Assembly: GCF_014191775.1 (NCBI RefSeq) | Contig: NZ_JACHXA010000004.1 | Coordinates: 186,001 to 250,000, forward strand | Source of the DNA: Limibacillus halophilus | Lineage (GTDB): Bacteria; Pseudomonadota; Alphaproteobacteria; Kiloniellales; CECT-8803 | DNA length: 64,000 nucleotides | Reading direction: 5' to 3' | Part shown: one piece after another, positions 37,286 to 47,301 of the stretch | How the letters are laid out: each line of letters opens with the position of its first letter | How positions within the stretch are numbered: the first letter of the stretch is position 1 | The notes under the pieces: model-generated | Database searches by the model: none | Told to the model about the DNA's origin: nothing | The model's input: the letters and a program-made list of their open reading frames with translations, nothing else | Translations under genes and position numbers: made by a program

Positions 37286-38110
37286 ATGAGCGACGATTCC
37301 GCCGACGCGAACAAAATGCCTCTGCTAGAGCATCTGATAGAGCTTCGTCAGCGGCTGCTCTACAGCGTGATCGCGCTTTTTGTTTTCTTTGTCATTTGCT
37401 TCTTTTTTGCACAGGAACTTTACAACTTCCTGGTTCAGCCACTAGCGGACATTCTGCTTGAACGGAGTACACCCGAACATCAGCGCAGGATGATCTTCAC
37501 GGATTTGACGGAAGTGTTCTTTACCCACGTCAAAGTCGCCTTCTTCTTCGGCGCCTTCATCGCCTGCCCAATTTTTCTCTCGCAGATTTGGTTGTTCGTT
37601 GCGCCAGGTCTGTACAAGCATGAAAAAAGCACGCTGGCGCCCTTCCTGATTGCCAGTCCAATTCTGTTTTTCATCGGCGGCGCGATGGTCTATTACGCGA
37701 TTATGCCGATGGCCTGGGAATTTTTCTTGAGTTTCGAGGTTCCGGCAAACGAGGGTGGCCTCGCCGTGCAGCTTGAAGCGAAGGTCAACGAATACCTTTC
37801 CCTGGTCATGAAGTTGATATTTGCATTTGGCCTGTGCTTTCAGTTGCCGGTCATCATGACCTTGTTGGCGCGTGTCGGCATGGCAAGTTCCGAGGGAATG
37901 AGGGCTAAACGGAAGTACGCAATTGTTGGTGTCTTTATTGTCGCTGCGATTTTTACACCTCCCGATCCCTTAAGCCAGATTAGCCTCGCGGTTCCGATTA
38001 TCATTCTCTATGAGGTGTCCATCTGGATGGCCAAACTCGTTGAGAAGAAAAGGGAAGAACGTGCGGAGGAAATGGAGCGGGAGTTGGATGACGAGACCGG
38101 CACCGATTGA
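37286..38110 (+). CDS. tatC: Twin-arginine translocase subunit TatC
   Basis: A 274-residue six-helix core of the Tat receptor. The N-terminal MPLLEHLIELRQRLLYSVIALFVFFV is the diagnostic TatC start. The remaining helices include YKHEKSTLAPFLIASPILFFIGGAMVYY and, near the end, KRKYAIVGVFIVAAIFTPPDPLSQI, another hallmark. A short charged cytoplasmic tail closes it. It is followed by 139 bases and then serS. Confidence 0.96.
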   Translation: MSDDSADANKMPLLEHLIELRQRLLYSVIALFVFFVICFFFAQELYNFLVQPLADILLERSTPEHQRRMIFTDLTEVFFTHVKVAFFFGAFIACPIFLSQIWLFVAPGLYKHEKSTLAPFLIASPILFFIGGAMVYYAIMPMAWEFFLSFEVPANEGGLAVQLEAKVNEYLSLVMKLIFAFGLCFQLPVIMTLLARVGMASSEGMRAKRKYAIVGVFIVAAIFTPPDPLSQISLAVPIIILYEVSIWMAKLVEKKREERAEEMERELDDETGTD

Positions 38111-38249
38111 TAAAAAGCCGTATGTTTTCGGCTTGCTGCGGTCAGATGCCTGAAAAGACGGTGCTTCTTCTCTAGACCTCAGCGCCTTCGGGGCTTTATA
38201 AGGCCTTCCAGTCACCATTTTAAACCCGATTCGCCAAAGCGAAGTATCT

Positions 38250-39527
38250 ATGCTCGACATCAAATGGATTCGCGAGAACCCACAGGACCTCGATAGCGCG
38301 TTGGGGAAGCGCGGCATTTCGCCTCTGTCCCGGGATTTGCTGCTTTTGGACAAGCGTCGCCGCGCAACGCAAACAGCATTACAAGAACTGCAAACCCGTC
38401 GAAATGAGATATCTCGATTAATCGGAGATAAAAAGCGCAAAGGCGAGGACGCGGAGACTGAAGTTCAAGAAGTCGCCCAGTTGAAGCTACGCATGAGCGA
38501 ATTGGAAGCCGAGGAGCGGGATACCGGGCACTCGCTCGATCAGTTGATGGCGGGAATTCCTAATATCCCTGCTGAAGATGTGCCGGTCGGCGATGATGAG
38601 AAGGCGAATGTTGAGATACGCCGGTGGGGTACCCCGCGGCAATTCGATTTTGCACCGCAGCAGCATTTTGAAATCGGCGAAGCGCTCGGTGGGTTGAACT
38701 TCGAGCAGGCTGGCCGTCTGGCGGGTGCCAGATTCACTGTTTTGCATGGTGCGATCGCGCGGCTTCATAGGGCGCTGGCCCAGTTCATGATCAATCTCCA
38801 CACTGAGCAGCACGGTTACCTTGAAGTGGCGCCGCCCTATCTGGTGCGTGACGAGGCTTTGTTTGGTACTGGTCAGCTCCCTAAGTTTGGCGAAGATCTG
38901 TTTAGAACGACCGATGACCGATGGCTTATCCCTACCGCAGAGGTGCCACTGACGAATTTGGTCGCTGGTCAAATGTTGGATGCGGGCGAGTTACCGCTTC
39001 GTGTTACGGCCTGGACGCCCTGTTTTCGGTCAGAGGCCGGGGCGGCCGGTCGGGATACCCGCGGGATGTTGCGCCAGCACCAGTTTGAGAAGGTAGAGTT
39101 GGTTTCCGCCACGTTGCCCGAGGATTCCGAAGCCGAACATGAAAGGATGACAGCGTGCGCAGAGGAAGTCCTGCGCCTGCTGGAGCTACCTTATCGTACC
39201 GTCGTGTTGTCTACCGGAGACATGGGCTTTGGGGCCCGCAAAACCTATGATATCGAGGTTTGGCTGCCTGGACAGGATACCTACCGCGAGATTTCAAGCT
39301 GTTCTAACTGTGGCGATTTCCAAGCGCGTCGCATGAAAGCCCGTTTCCGTAGCAAGGAAGACAAAGGCACCGGCTTCCTCCACAGCTTGAATGGTTCAGG
39401 AGTTGCGGTCGGGCGGGCCTTGATTGCGGTGATGGAAAATTACCAGGAAGCAGACGGCAGCATCACCATCCCTGAAGTTTTACGCCCACTGATGGGTGGG
39501 CTGGAAAGGATCACAAGGCGTGCTTGA
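38250..39527 (+). CDS. serS: Seryl-tRNA synthetase
   Basis: A 425-residue class II synthetase. The N-terminal coiled-coil arm (about 1-110, [22 protein letters not shown] then heptad-like helices) binds the long variable arm of tRNA-Ser. The class II motifs are clear: [27 protein letters not shown] (motif 2 region) and [20 protein letters not shown] (motif 3). Its end overlaps the surE start by 8 bases. Confidence 0.97.
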   Translation: MLDIKWIRENPQDLDSALGKRGISPLSRDLLLLDKRRRATQTALQELQTRRNEISRLIGDKKRKGEDAETEVQEVAQLKLRMSELEAEERDTGHSLDQLMAGIPNIPAEDVPVGDDEKANVEIRRWGTPRQFDFAPQQHFEIGEALGGLNFEQAGRLAGARFTVLHGAIARLHRALAQFMINLHTEQHGYLEVAPPYLVRDEALFGTGQLPKFGEDLFRTTDDRWLIPTAEVPLTNLVAGQMLDAGELPLRVTAWTPCFRSEAGAAGRDTRGMLRQHQFEKVELVSATLPEDSEAEHERMTACAEEVLRLLELPYRTVVLSTGDMGFGARKTYDIEVWLPGQDTYREISSCSNCGDFQARRMKARFRSKEDKGTGFLHSLNGSGVAVGRALIAVMENYQEADGSITIPEVLRPLMGGLERITRRA

Positions 39528-40305
39528 ACCGCTTCCAGACCTATCCAAGGCGCGTATTCTCGTCACAAATGACGATGGCGTACATGCCGAAGGAATCAAG
39601 GTCTTGAGGCGGGTCGCGGAGAGCTTGAGCGACGATGTCTGGGTTGTTGCCCCTGATGTCGAACAGAGCGCAACATCCCATTCTCTAACCATGCGGCGCC
39701 CCCTTCGGGTTCGTCAGTTGGAGGAAAGGCGATTTTCCGTCGATGGCACGCCGACCGATTGTGTTCTGGTCGCAACGCGATCGATCCTGAAAGACCAGAA
39801 ACAACCGGATTTGATCCTTTCAGGCGTAAACCTTGGCAGCAATCTTGGTGAAGACGTAACCTATTCGGGTACCGTGGCAGCGGCGATGGAGGGCGCTTTG
39901 CTGGGTTTCCGGTCCATGGCGTTTTCCATGGCAGGGGGAGGGGACAATCCCTATCGCTGGCAAACCGCCCTGGAACTAGGACCCGATATTATTTCAAGAC
40001 TTGCGGTGTGCTCTTGCCACCCTGAAGTTCTCTTGAACGTGAATTTTCCAGACAGGGAGCCCAAGGATGTATTGGGCTTGCGCATTTGTCGCCAAGGCAA
40101 GCGGCAGGACGCAACCAACGTTGTTGAAGGCATAGATCCCGGCGGGCGTCCTTATGTTTGGATTGGCAGCTACCTGAGTGATCGTACAACGGAGAACGAG
40201 AGCGACCTTGCAGCCGTCGCTGCGGGCTATATTTCGGTAACACCGCTTCACCTTGACCTGACTTTCTCGCCGATGCTCGATGAGCTTAGGGAAAGGATGC
40301 AATGA
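39520..40305 (+). CDS. surE: 5'/3'-nucleotidase SurE
   Basis: A 261-residue survival protein, a metal-dependent nucleoside monophosphatase. The N-terminal [17 protein letters not shown] contains the metal-binding Asp pair. Further hallmarks are [21 protein letters not shown] and [27 protein letters not shown] chose the GTG at 39520 with AAAGGA upstream; a GTG at 39496 would extend the overlap with serS. It overlaps pcm by four bases. Confidence 0.94.
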   Translation: MLEPLPDLSKARILVTNDDGVHAEGIKVLRRVAESLSDDVWVVAPDVEQSATSHSLTMRRPLRVRQLEERRFSVDGTPTDCVLVATRSILKDQKQPDLILSGVNLGSNLGEDVTYSGTVAAAMEGALLGFRSMAFSMAGGGDNPYRWQTALELGPDIISRLAVCSCHPEVLLNVNFPDREPKDVLGLRICRQGKRQDATNVVEGIDPGGRPYVWIGSYLSDRTTENESDLAAVAAGYISVTPLHLDLTFSPMLDELRERMQ

Positions 40306-40958
40306 CTCTGGAAGCCCGCAAGATACGGCTGATCATGGAGCTGCGCAGAGGTGGTATCGTTGATACGGCAGTGTTGGCGGCCATTGAGCGTATTCCGCGT
40401 GAAACCTTCGTGCCGGCACCCTTTCAGGACCAATCCTACGAGAACCGGACGCTTCCAATTGGTTGCGGCCAAACGTTGAGCCAGCCGGGCGTTGTCGCCC
40501 TGATGACTCAGGCGTTACGGCCAAATCGCCTGATCAAGGTTCTGGAGGTAGGCACCGGATCCGGCTATCAAGCCTCGATCCTTTCTCGATTGTTCCGGCG
40601 CGTCTACACCATAGAGCGCTATCGAGAGCTGTTGAAGACTGCGGAAAGCCGGTTTGATCAACTACGGATCAGCAACATTACAACGCGGGTCGGCGACGGA
40701 AATTTGGGTTGGAGCGAGCAGGCGCCATTTCAACGCATTATCGTGACGGCGGCAGCGACGGACATTCCGGGGAAGTTGGTTGATCAGTTGGGGGAAGACG
40801 GCGTTATGGTTGTTCCCCTTGCTCGGCCGAACCGGGAACAAGAGGTGGTGCGTTTGATTCGAGGCCCAAGCGGATTACAGGAAGAGCACCTGACCACAGT
40901 GCGTTTTGTCCCCTTGGTTCGCGGTCTTCCGCGCGCATCGGCCATCAAATCCGCCTAA
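40302..40958 (+). CDS. pcm: Protein-L-isoaspartate O-methyltransferase
   Basis: A 218-residue SAM-dependent repair enzyme for isoaspartyl residues. It has the canonical elements missing from the paralogue at 13260: the active-site loop PIGCGQTLSQPGVVALMTQAL and SAM motif I VLEVGTGSGYQASIL. RRVYTIERYREL and APFQRIIVTAAATDIPGKLVDQL are further matches. It is coupled to surE (ATGA overlap), as in many proteobacteria, with an NlpD-like gene next. Confidence 0.95.
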   Translation: MTLEARKIRLIMELRRGGIVDTAVLAAIERIPRETFVPAPFQDQSYENRTLPIGCGQTLSQPGVVALMTQALRPNRLIKVLEVGTGSGYQASILSRLFRRVYTIERYRELLKTAESRFDQLRISNITTRVGDGNLGWSEQAPFQRIIVTAAATDIPGKLVDQLGEDGVMVVPLARPNREQEVVRLIRGPSGLQEEHLTTVRFVPLVRGLPRASAIKSA

Positions 40959-41056
40959 TAGGCGATACCCGAATACTGGACCCTTCCGAGTAAGTCTGGC
41001 ATCAAAAGAGATTGAAGCAGCGCCCGATTCGCGTTACCTGCCGGAGCGTGCCCGTT

Positions 41057-42082
41057 ATGCAGTTAAAGAGGCTGTTTAAACCGACCGTGCTTTTAGCTTG
41101 TCTGTTCCTGGCGTCCTGTAGCCGGAGCAACGGCCCGGCACCGGTTGTCTATGGCGGCAGTCAGCCGGTAAATGCTTCATCACAGCAACGCTTACCCATA
41201 CCAAACGAACATGTCGTGGTGGCAGGAGAGACGCTATTTGGGATTTCGCGTTACTATAATCTTCCAATCCGCGCGCTTATCGAGCGGAACGGATTGCAGC
41301 CACCCTATCTGCTGCGCACCGGGCAACGCCTCAGCCTACCTGCACCGGCCGTTCATATGGTCCGCCGTGGCGAGACAGTCTACGGCCTGTCTCGGCAATA
41401 TGGCATCACGACGTCGGATCTTAGCCGCGCGAACGGTCTGACTGCGCCTTACACGATCCAGGTAGGCCAACGGTTGGTGATCCCAAAGAGCGATGGTGCC
41501 CCGCAGAACCGTACGGTAGGCAGTACCGTGCCTCAATCCACGGTGCCTACGACCGGTGAAACCGCGCCCAACCTGACAGCTGTTCCGGTCGCTAAACCGA
41601 GCGTAAAACCGGCATCCAATACGCAAGCGTCGGTGGGGACGAGTGCCACGCGCCCAACCCCCGCACCTCTACCACAGCCTCCCAGCAGCACAGGGCGCTT
41701 CGTTTGGCCCGTCGCAGGAAAGTTACTTTCTACCTTCGGGCCGAAAGCCGGCGGCTTGCATAATGACGGTATCAACATTGCCGCCGCCGCGGGAACGCAG
41801 GTGGTAGCCGCCGAGAACGGGGTTGTCGCCTATGCATCGAATGAGATGAAAGGATTCGGCAATCTTCTGCTTATCAAGCATGACGGTGGATGGGTCACGG
41901 CTTATGCCCATAATGCCAAGTTGTTAGTTAGCCGCGGGCAAACGGTTGCGCGCGGTCAACGCATCGCCCTTGTGGGGGCTACCGGTGCGGTTGGAACGCC
42001 GCAGCTGCATTTCGAGCTTCGTAAGGGCAGTCAAGCAGTTGACCCTCTCGGCTACCTCCCAACTCAAACATCGCAACGCTGA
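41057..42082 (+). CDS. nlpD: LysM/M23 lipoprotein, NlpD-like amidase activator
   Basis: A 341-residue outer-envelope lipoprotein. The signal ends in lipobox LASC (Cys at about residue 21). Two LysM repeats follow: VVAGETLFGISRYYNLP.. and MVRRGETVYGLSRQYGIT... A Pro/Thr/Ser-rich linker leads to an M23 (LytM) domain starting GRFVWPVAGKLLSTFGP. Active M23 residues are altered: the first metal motif reads NDGIN where active enzymes have HxxxD, and the HxH is QLH in PQLHFEL. This pattern matches E. coli NlpD, a non-catalytic activator of amidases, and surE-pcm-nlpD order is also the same. Activator function is inferred. Confidence 0.85.
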   Translation: MQLKRLFKPTVLLACLFLASCSRSNGPAPVVYGGSQPVNASSQQRLPIPNEHVVVAGETLFGISRYYNLPIRALIERNGLQPPYLLRTGQRLSLPAPAVHMVRRGETVYGLSRQYGITTSDLSRANGLTAPYTIQVGQRLVIPKSDGAPQNRTVGSTVPQSTVPTTGETAPNLTAVPVAKPSVKPASNTQASVGTSATRPTPAPLPQPPSSTGRFVWPVAGKLLSTFGPKAGGLHNDGINIAAAAGTQVVAAENGVVAYASNEMKGFGNLLLIKHDGGWVTAYAHNAKLLVSRGQTVARGQRIALVGATGAVGTPQLHFELRKGSQAVDPLGYLPTQTSQR

Positions 42083-42097
42083 TTGCACTGAAACCCG

Positions 42098-42976
42098 CTA
42101 GTCGAGCTTCTTTCCGAGGCGCCCCGCTAGATCTTGAACAAACTGCCAAGCAACGCGCCCCGAGCGGCTACCGCGCGTCATTGACCATTCGACCGCTTGG
42201 CTGTGGAGGTCCTCCGTGGTGATTTCCAGGCCATACCTCTTGGCGTAACCTTCGATCATGGCAAAGTAGGTATCCTGATCGCAGTTATGAAAACCGAGCC
42301 ATAGCCCGAAACGGTCTGACAAGCTGACTTTCTCTTCCACCGCTTCTGAAGGATTGATGGCCGTGGAGCGCTCGTTCTCGATCATATCCCGCGGCATCAG
42401 GTGTCGCCGGTTAGAAGTGGCATAGAAAATCACATTGTCTGGGCGCCCTTCAATTCCGCCCTCTAGAACCGCCTTGAGCGATTTATAGCTAGCATCCTGT
42501 TGATCAAAGCTAAGGTCGTCACAAAAAAGGATGGCACGGCGCGGTTCGCTCCGAAGACGGGTGAGCAGCCTGGGTAGGCTCGGTATATCTTCGCGATGAA
42601 TTTCAACCAGGATAAGTGCAGTCGCGCTGTTTTCTTCTCTTATTTTATTAACTTCAGCATGTACAGCTTTGACAAGACTAGATTTACCCATGCCACGAGA
42701 GCCCCATAACAAGGCATTGTTGGCAGGAAGATTTCGCGCAAATCGCAACGTATTGTCGAGCAGTATCTGGCGTTGGCGGGCGATGCCTTGCAGCAACTCG
42801 ATCTCCACGCGGTTTACCTTTTCGACGGGCTCAAGCCAGTCTCCGTCCGCATGCCAAACGAACGCTTCGGCCGCCGGATCGACAGCGGCGCTCGGTGCTC
42901 TTGGCGCTAAACGGTCCAGCGCCTCCGCAATGCGTGTGAGCACGGCAACCAAGGTGCCATCTTGCGGGTCATTCAT
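42098..42976 (-). CDS. DUF815 family ATP-binding protein
   Basis: A 292-residue P-loop ATPase of the DUF815 family. Walker A LLWGSRGMGKSSLV lies about residues 92-105, and the Walker B-like FCDDLSF follows at about 150. VIFYATSNRRHLMPRDMIENE and LSDRFGLWLGFHNCDQDTYFAMI are strong family marks. The ATG at 42976 is followed by MNDPQDGTL; a GAGGAG site lies 12 bases upstream, close to an alternative ATG at 42988. It stands on the minus strand between nlpD and yajC. The biological role of the family is unknown to me. Confidence 0.88.
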   Translation of the reverse strand: MNDPQDGTLVAVLTRIAEALDRLAPRAPSAAVDPAAEAFVWHADGDWLEPVEKVNRVEIELLQGIARQRQILLDNTLRFARNLPANNALLWGSRGMGKSSLVKAVHAEVNKIREENSATALILVEIHREDIPSLPRLLTRLRSEPRRAILFCDDLSFDQQDASYKSLKAVLEGGIEGRPDNVIFYATSNRRHLMPRDMIENERSTAINPSEAVEEKVSLSDRFGLWLGFHNCDQDTYFAMIEGYAKRYGLEITTEDLHSQAVEWSMTRGSRSGRVAWQFVQDLAGRLGKKLD

Positions 42977-43151
42977 CGCTCGTCCCATCTCCTCAAGGCT
43001 ATCAAAACGGCGGGAGCCTAGACCTCTGCTAAAAGTGGGTCAATCGGCGGGAGGTCGCAGCATGGCCGCTTTGTTCAGCAAGCATTGCATTTCCTCTATG
43101 GGGGGTTATAGTCCGCCCGACTTGAAATGCCTGCGAACCTAGGAGTCGAAT

Positions 43152-43490
43152 ATGTTGATTTCTCCCGCCTACGCCCAAGCGGCTGCCCCAGCCGGGGGCG
43201 CTGGATTCGATATCGTCAGCTTTTTGCCGCTGATCCTCATTTTCGTTGTTTTTTACTTCTTCTTGATCCGCCCGCAGCAAAAGCGGATGAAGGAGCACAA
43301 AGCCATGGTTCAAGCATTACGCCGTGGCGACCGTGTTGTGACAGCCGGCGGCATCATCGGCACCGTTACCAAGGTTATTGACGATGCTGAAGTGCAGGTC
43401 GAAATTGCGGAGAACGTGAAGGTTCGGGTTATGCGCGCGACCATAACGGATGTGATTTCCAAGACACCGTCGGGAAAAGACGGCGAGTAA
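43152..43490 (+). CDS. yajC: Sec translocon accessory subunit YajC
   Basis: A 112-residue small membrane protein that associates with SecDF. One transmembrane helix (IVSFLPLILIFVVFYFFLIRPQQKRMKEH) is followed by the conserved LRRGDRVVTAGGIIGTVTKV and a short charged tail. It is the first gene of the yajC-secD-secF block; 71 bases separate it from secD. Confidence 0.95.
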   Translation: MLISPAYAQAAAPAGGAGFDIVSFLPLILIFVVFYFFLIRPQQKRMKEHKAMVQALRRGDRVVTAGGIIGTVTKVIDDAEVQVEIAENVKVRVMRATITDVISKTPSGKDGE

Positions 43491-43561
43491 GCATCTGCTT
43501 GGGGGGTAATAACACCGGTCACCAATGATGATCGGGTTCAGGTAAGCCGGATAGAGCAACC

Positions 43562-45124
43562 ATGATAAATATACCACGTTGGCAATCGATCCTGATTATT
43601 GCGGTCGTTTTGTTGGGATTGGGGTTCGCAGCGCCTAATCTCCTTCCCAAGGACGATGCGGAAGCTCTTCCGGATTGGTTGCCCAACCAGCAAATCAATT
43701 TGGGTCTCGACCTGCGTGGCGGATCATACCTGCTGCTTGAAGTGCAGATGGATGCCGTAATTCAGGAGCAACTCGAGAACCTGGTAGATGCGATCCGGCT
43801 GTCTCTGCGAGCAGATAAGATTGGTTACACGGACCTTGGCGCGCAAGGAGACCGGGTATCTTTCACGCTTCGCGAAAGTAGCGACGGCGACAGAGTGAGT
43901 GCGTTGCTCCGCAACTATAGTGAAGGGTTCCAGATTGGACGGGACGGCGCGGCGTTCTCCTTGACGCTGACCGAGGAGGCTATTCGTCAGCGGCAGGCGA
44001 CGGTGATGGATCAGTCCATTGAAATCGTGCGTCGCCGTATCGATGAAACGGGAACGCGGGAGCCCTCCATCCAACGTCAGGGCAGCGATCGAATCGTGGT
44101 ACAGCTTCCTGGGATCGACGATCCAGAGCGGATTAAGGATATCCTGGGGCAGACGGCCAAGATGACCTTCCGTTTTGTTGACAGTGAAATCGTTCCCGGC
44201 CGCGACGCCATTCCACCTGGATCGGAGGTGCTCCCGGGTGCCTCACAGAGAGATGGTTTGGATTCTCAGCTTTATGTCGTGCGCAAGCGCGTGATGGTGA
44301 GTGGCGATACCTTGACCGATGCTCAACCCACGTTCCAGGAAGGTCAGCCGGTTGTCAGTTTCACGTTCGATTCAGTAGGGGCAAAACGCTTTGCCGATGC
44401 CACACGGGAAAACGTAGGTCGTATTTTTGCGATCATACTCGACGACAAGGTTATCTCCGCGCCGGTTATCCGTGAGCCGATCCTCGGCGGAAGCGGTGTT
44501 ATTAGCGGACGCTTCACGGTCCAAGAAGCTCAGGATATGGCTCTGCTTCTGCGCGCCGGCGCTTTGCCTGCGCCCTTGACCATCCTGGAGGAGCGGACAG
44601 TAGGGCCCGGCCTTGGCGCCGATTCCATTCGCGCCGGTGAGATTGCCGCAGTTCTGGGTATGATTCTGGTCATCATATTCATGGGCGCTGCGTATGGACT
44701 GTTTGGGGTCTTTGCCAACATCGCGCTTCTCGCGAACCTGGTTTTGATCATGGCGGCATTGTCGGGATTACAGGCGACACTGACGTTGCCCGGAATCGCC
44801 GGTATCGTGTTGACCATTGGCATGGCGGTGGATGCGAACGTCCTTATCTTTGAACGCATTCGCGAGGAAGTACGGAATGGGCGTGGCCCGGTTTCCGCAG
44901 TTGAATCGGGATTTCGCAGCGCGCTTACGACCATCGTCGATTCGAATCTGACCACATTGATTGCCGCCGTTCTATTGTTCAACTTTGGCTCCGGTCCCAT
45001 CAAGGGATTCGCCGTTACTCTGGCCATTGGAATTGTGACCTCTATGTTCTCGGCCATCATGGTAACGCGTTTGATAATTGTGGCATGGCTGCGCCGGCGA
45101 CGGCCGCAGACCTTGGCTATCTGA
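43562..45124 (+). CDS. secD: Protein translocase subunit SecD
   Basis: A 520-residue membrane protein using the proton gradient to complete Sec export. The N-terminal transmembrane helix precedes the QINLGLDLRGGSYLLLEV motif. A large periplasmic domain (about 55-345) follows, then five C-terminal transmembrane helices starting GEIAAVLGMILVIIFMGAAYG, with the conserved TIGMAVDANVLIFERIREE. It pairs with secF directly downstream. Confidence 0.96.
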   Translation: MINIPRWQSILIIAVVLLGLGFAAPNLLPKDDAEALPDWLPNQQINLGLDLRGGSYLLLEVQMDAVIQEQLENLVDAIRLSLRADKIGYTDLGAQGDRVSFTLRESSDGDRVSALLRNYSEGFQIGRDGAAFSLTLTEEAIRQRQATVMDQSIEIVRRRIDETGTREPSIQRQGSDRIVVQLPGIDDPERIKDILGQTAKMTFRFVDSEIVPGRDAIPPGSEVLPGASQRDGLDSQLYVVRKRVMVSGDTLTDAQPTFQEGQPVVSFTFDSVGAKRFADATRENVGRIFAIILDDKVISAPVIREPILGGSGVISGRFTVQEAQDMALLLRAGALPAPLTILEERTVGPGLGADSIRAGEIAAVLGMILVIIFMGAAYGLFGVFANIALLANLVLIMAALSGLQATLTLPGIAGIVLTIGMAVDANVLIFERIREEVRNGRGPVSAVESGFRSALTTIVDSNLTTLIAAVLLFNFGSGPIKGFAVTLAIGIVTSMFSAIMVTRLIIVAWLRRRRPQTLAI

Positions 45125-45143
45125 AGGGCGGAGGATTAAAAAA

Positions 45144-46073
45144 ATGGCTCTTATCCGACGTCTTTCCACCAACATGCACCTCCACATGATTGAGCGCCGG
45201 TGGTTTGTTTTCGGTTTTGCGGCGCTTATCGTCTTGGCATCGCTGGGCAGTTTCATGGCAAAGGGCTTAAACCTGGGCGTTGATTTCCGAGGCGGCATTC
45301 TGATCGAAGTGCGGACGGAAGGTGCGGCCAACCTATCCGATCTGCGGTCGCGCGTCGGCGGGCTGGGCCTGGGCGAGGTGACACTTCAGGAGTTTGGTGA
45401 ACCAACCGATGTTCTCATCAACATCGAGAGGCAGCCGGGCGAGGAAGAAGCACAGCAAGCGGCCATCGAGAAGGTGAAATCGGCGATTGGCGATGTGGTT
45501 GTCGATTATCGCCGTGTCGAATTGGTAGGGCCCAAAGTTGGTCAGGAGCTTCGCGAGGCGGGCATTCTGGCAACCGTGTTGGCGCTTCTTGGGATAGCCA
45601 TCTATGTGTGGTTCCGTTTTGAGTGGCAGTTCGCCGTGGTCGCTCTGATTGCCCTGATGCATGATGTTATTGGCACGATTGGGTTCTTTGCCTTGACCGG
45701 ATTGGAATTCAATTTGGCCAGCGTTGCCGCCGTCTTGACGGTGGCTGGCTACTCCATCAACGATACGGTGGTTATAGCCGACCGAGTCAGAGAGAATCTC
45801 AGGCGATTCAAGAAAATGCCCTTGGCCGAGGTTCTGAATCGATCGATCGACGAGACGCTTTCACGTACCACGATCACCGGGTTAACGACATTGCTGGCGC
45901 TTGTTGCACTCTCGGTTTTCGGTGGCGAGGTGATCCGCGGATTCTCCCTGGCCTTGGTGTGGGGCGTGATTATCGGTACTTACTCGTCGATTGGCTTGGC
46001 CGTGCCATTGCTTGTCTATGTAGGCGTGCGCCGTTCCGCGGTTTCCGAGGAAGCGGCCGAAGCATCGTCCTAG
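45144..46073 (+). CDS. secF: Protein translocase subunit SecF
   Basis: A 309-residue partner of SecD. The GLNLGVDFRGGILIEV motif lies after the first transmembrane helix, and SINDTVVIADRVRENLR is the signature in the membrane part. The ATG at 45144 follows GGCGGAGGATT; the longer frame from 45078 overlaps secD and lacks support. It is followed 25 bases later by the Mth938-like gene. Confidence 0.96.
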   Translation: MALIRRLSTNMHLHMIERRWFVFGFAALIVLASLGSFMAKGLNLGVDFRGGILIEVRTEGAANLSDLRSRVGGLGLGEVTLQEFGEPTDVLINIERQPGEEEAQQAAIEKVKSAIGDVVVDYRRVELVGPKVGQELREAGILATVLALLGIAIYVWFRFEWQFAVVALIALMHDVIGTIGFFALTGLEFNLASVAAVLTVAGYSINDTVVIADRVRENLRRFKKMPLAEVLNRSIDETLSRTTITGLTTLLALVALSVFGGEVIRGFSLALVWGVIIGTYSSIGLAVPLLVYVGVRRSAVSEEAAEASS

Positions 46074-46098
46074 ATAATTTTCCGGGGAGGCACATGTC

Positions 46099-46488
46099 AT
46101 GGACATCAGTCCGATGGTGCCGAAAGACAGGAAGCTGATCGAAGGCTACGGAGCCGAGGGGTTTCGTATCGCCGGCACGCTCTATGCCGGCTCTGTGCTC
46201 CTGATGCGGGACCGCGTCTTGGAATGGGACGTCACAGCGATGGACGAGCTTACCATCGATAGGCTGGAGCCTCTTTTCGGCGATGCATCCGACCTGGAAA
46301 TACTTCTACTCGGTTGCGGCCTTCAAGGTGTTTTGCCCCCAAAAGAACTGAGGTTGGCGGTTCGCGAGCGGGGACCAGTACTCGACAGCATGGATAGCGG
46401 CGCTGCCTGCCGGACCTACAACGTCCTTCTGGCGGAGGAGCGGCGGGTAGCGGCCGCGTTGATCCTGCCGCGACCTGAAACCCGCTAA
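46099..46488 (+). CDS. Mth938-like domain-containing protein (DUF498)
   Basis: A 129-residue single-domain protein of the Mth938/NDUFAF3-like family. The core reads IEGYGAEGFRIAGTLYAGSVLLMRDRVLEWDV, then DLEILLLGCGLQGVLPPKELRLAVRERG. Human NDUFAF3 is a complex I assembly factor. In alphaproteobacteria this gene often follows secF and precedes an NDUFAF6-like gene, as in this window except for two inserted genes. GGGGAGGCAC precedes the ATG. The function in bacteria is inferred. Confidence 0.85.
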   Translation: MDISPMVPKDRKLIEGYGAEGFRIAGTLYAGSVLLMRDRVLEWDVTAMDELTIDRLEPLFGDASDLEILLLGCGLQGVLPPKELRLAVRERGPVLDSMDSGAACRTYNVLLAEERRVAAALILPRPETR

Positions 46489-46509
46489 ATCGAGCCCTTT
46501 GGCTGAACG

Positions 46510-47136
46510 CTATCCGATCACGATGGTGAATTGAGCTGCAAGAGCATTCCCACCTAGTTCGGGAGCTTGCGCAATCTCCAACGTTACCGCTTTTCGCTCA
46601 GCTTCCGTTGCGATCGCGCGATAGATACCGTCACGCTCATTCGCGGGGTCTCCTGCGACATAGAACTGCGTGGTGAGCGTTTCCGTACCGTCTGGGGTGA
46701 ATACCTTGAGGTGAATGTGGGGTGCCCGCCAGCTATAGGGCACGGGTTTGATTGTGCGGAATCTACATGCGCCTTCAACATTGCTGCGAGTTTCGCCGAA
46801 GCCTTGGAAGTTCGGATCGCGTCCGGCCGCGCGGTCGAGTGGGTGATGATAGATCCCTTTGGCATCGCACTGCCAAATTTGAACGATGGCCCCGTCGATT
46901 GCGGCGCCATCGGTGTTCAGGATACGGCCAAACAAGTGCAACGGTGTCCCCATGACCCTGCCGGATTTGCCGGCTATTTTTAGGAGGTCGTTGTCGTGAT
47001 CAAGAGGGAGCTCTCGCGGATAGAAGGGCCCCTCGGTCTGTTGCGGGGTCGGGGTCAAGGCGGCGAGAGCCACGCGCGGCATTGTTGCGAGGCCGCCGAC
47101 AAGTAACCCGGACTTCACGAACCAGCGTCGATTCAT
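46510..47136 (-). CDS. Intradiol ring-cleavage dioxygenase-like protein, Tat-exported
   Basis: A 208-residue protein of the catechol/protocatechuate 3,4-dioxygenase fold. The N-terminus MNRRWFVKSGLLVGGLATMPRVALA matches the twin-arginine consensus and a hydrophobic core, so it is probably exported to the periplasm. The domain starts TPQQTEGPFYP. The iron ligands likely include Tyr in GIYHHPLDR, a Tyr near SWRAPHIH, and the two His of HIH. Such extracellular intradiol dioxygenase homologues are known, but their aromatic substrate often is not. Its genomic setting next to sodB and secF is atypical. It lies on the minus strand alone. Confidence 0.85.
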   Translation of the reverse strand: MNRRWFVKSGLLVGGLATMPRVALAALTPTPQQTEGPFYPRELPLDHDNDLLKIAGKSGRVMGTPLHLFGRILNTDGAAIDGAIVQIWQCDAKGIYHHPLDRAAGRDPNFQGFGETRSNVEGACRFRTIKPVPYSWRAPHIHLKVFTPDGTETLTTQFYVAGDPANERDGIYRAIATEAERKAVTLEIAQAPELGGNALAAQFTIVIG

Positions 47137-47242
47137 CTCATTCTCCTGAGTAACTTCTGCTGGGTCTCACTAATAACCAATACAAGAAGCAAATGGGCCT
47201 GTAATGGCCAGACACATCTGCGTGTGGTGGTTATTCCTTAGA

Positions 47243-47276
47243 CCAAAAGAAAAAGGGCGCCCCGTTGGACGCCCTT
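47243..47276 (-). terminator. Rho-independent terminator after sodB
   Basis: On the minus strand, AGGGCGTCC and GGGCGCCCT arms flank a short loop and are followed by TTTTCTTTT. It begins about 26 bases after the sodB stop. Confidence 0.85.
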
Positions 47277-47301
47277 CCCATAACTCTGCAACCCCTTTGG
47301 A

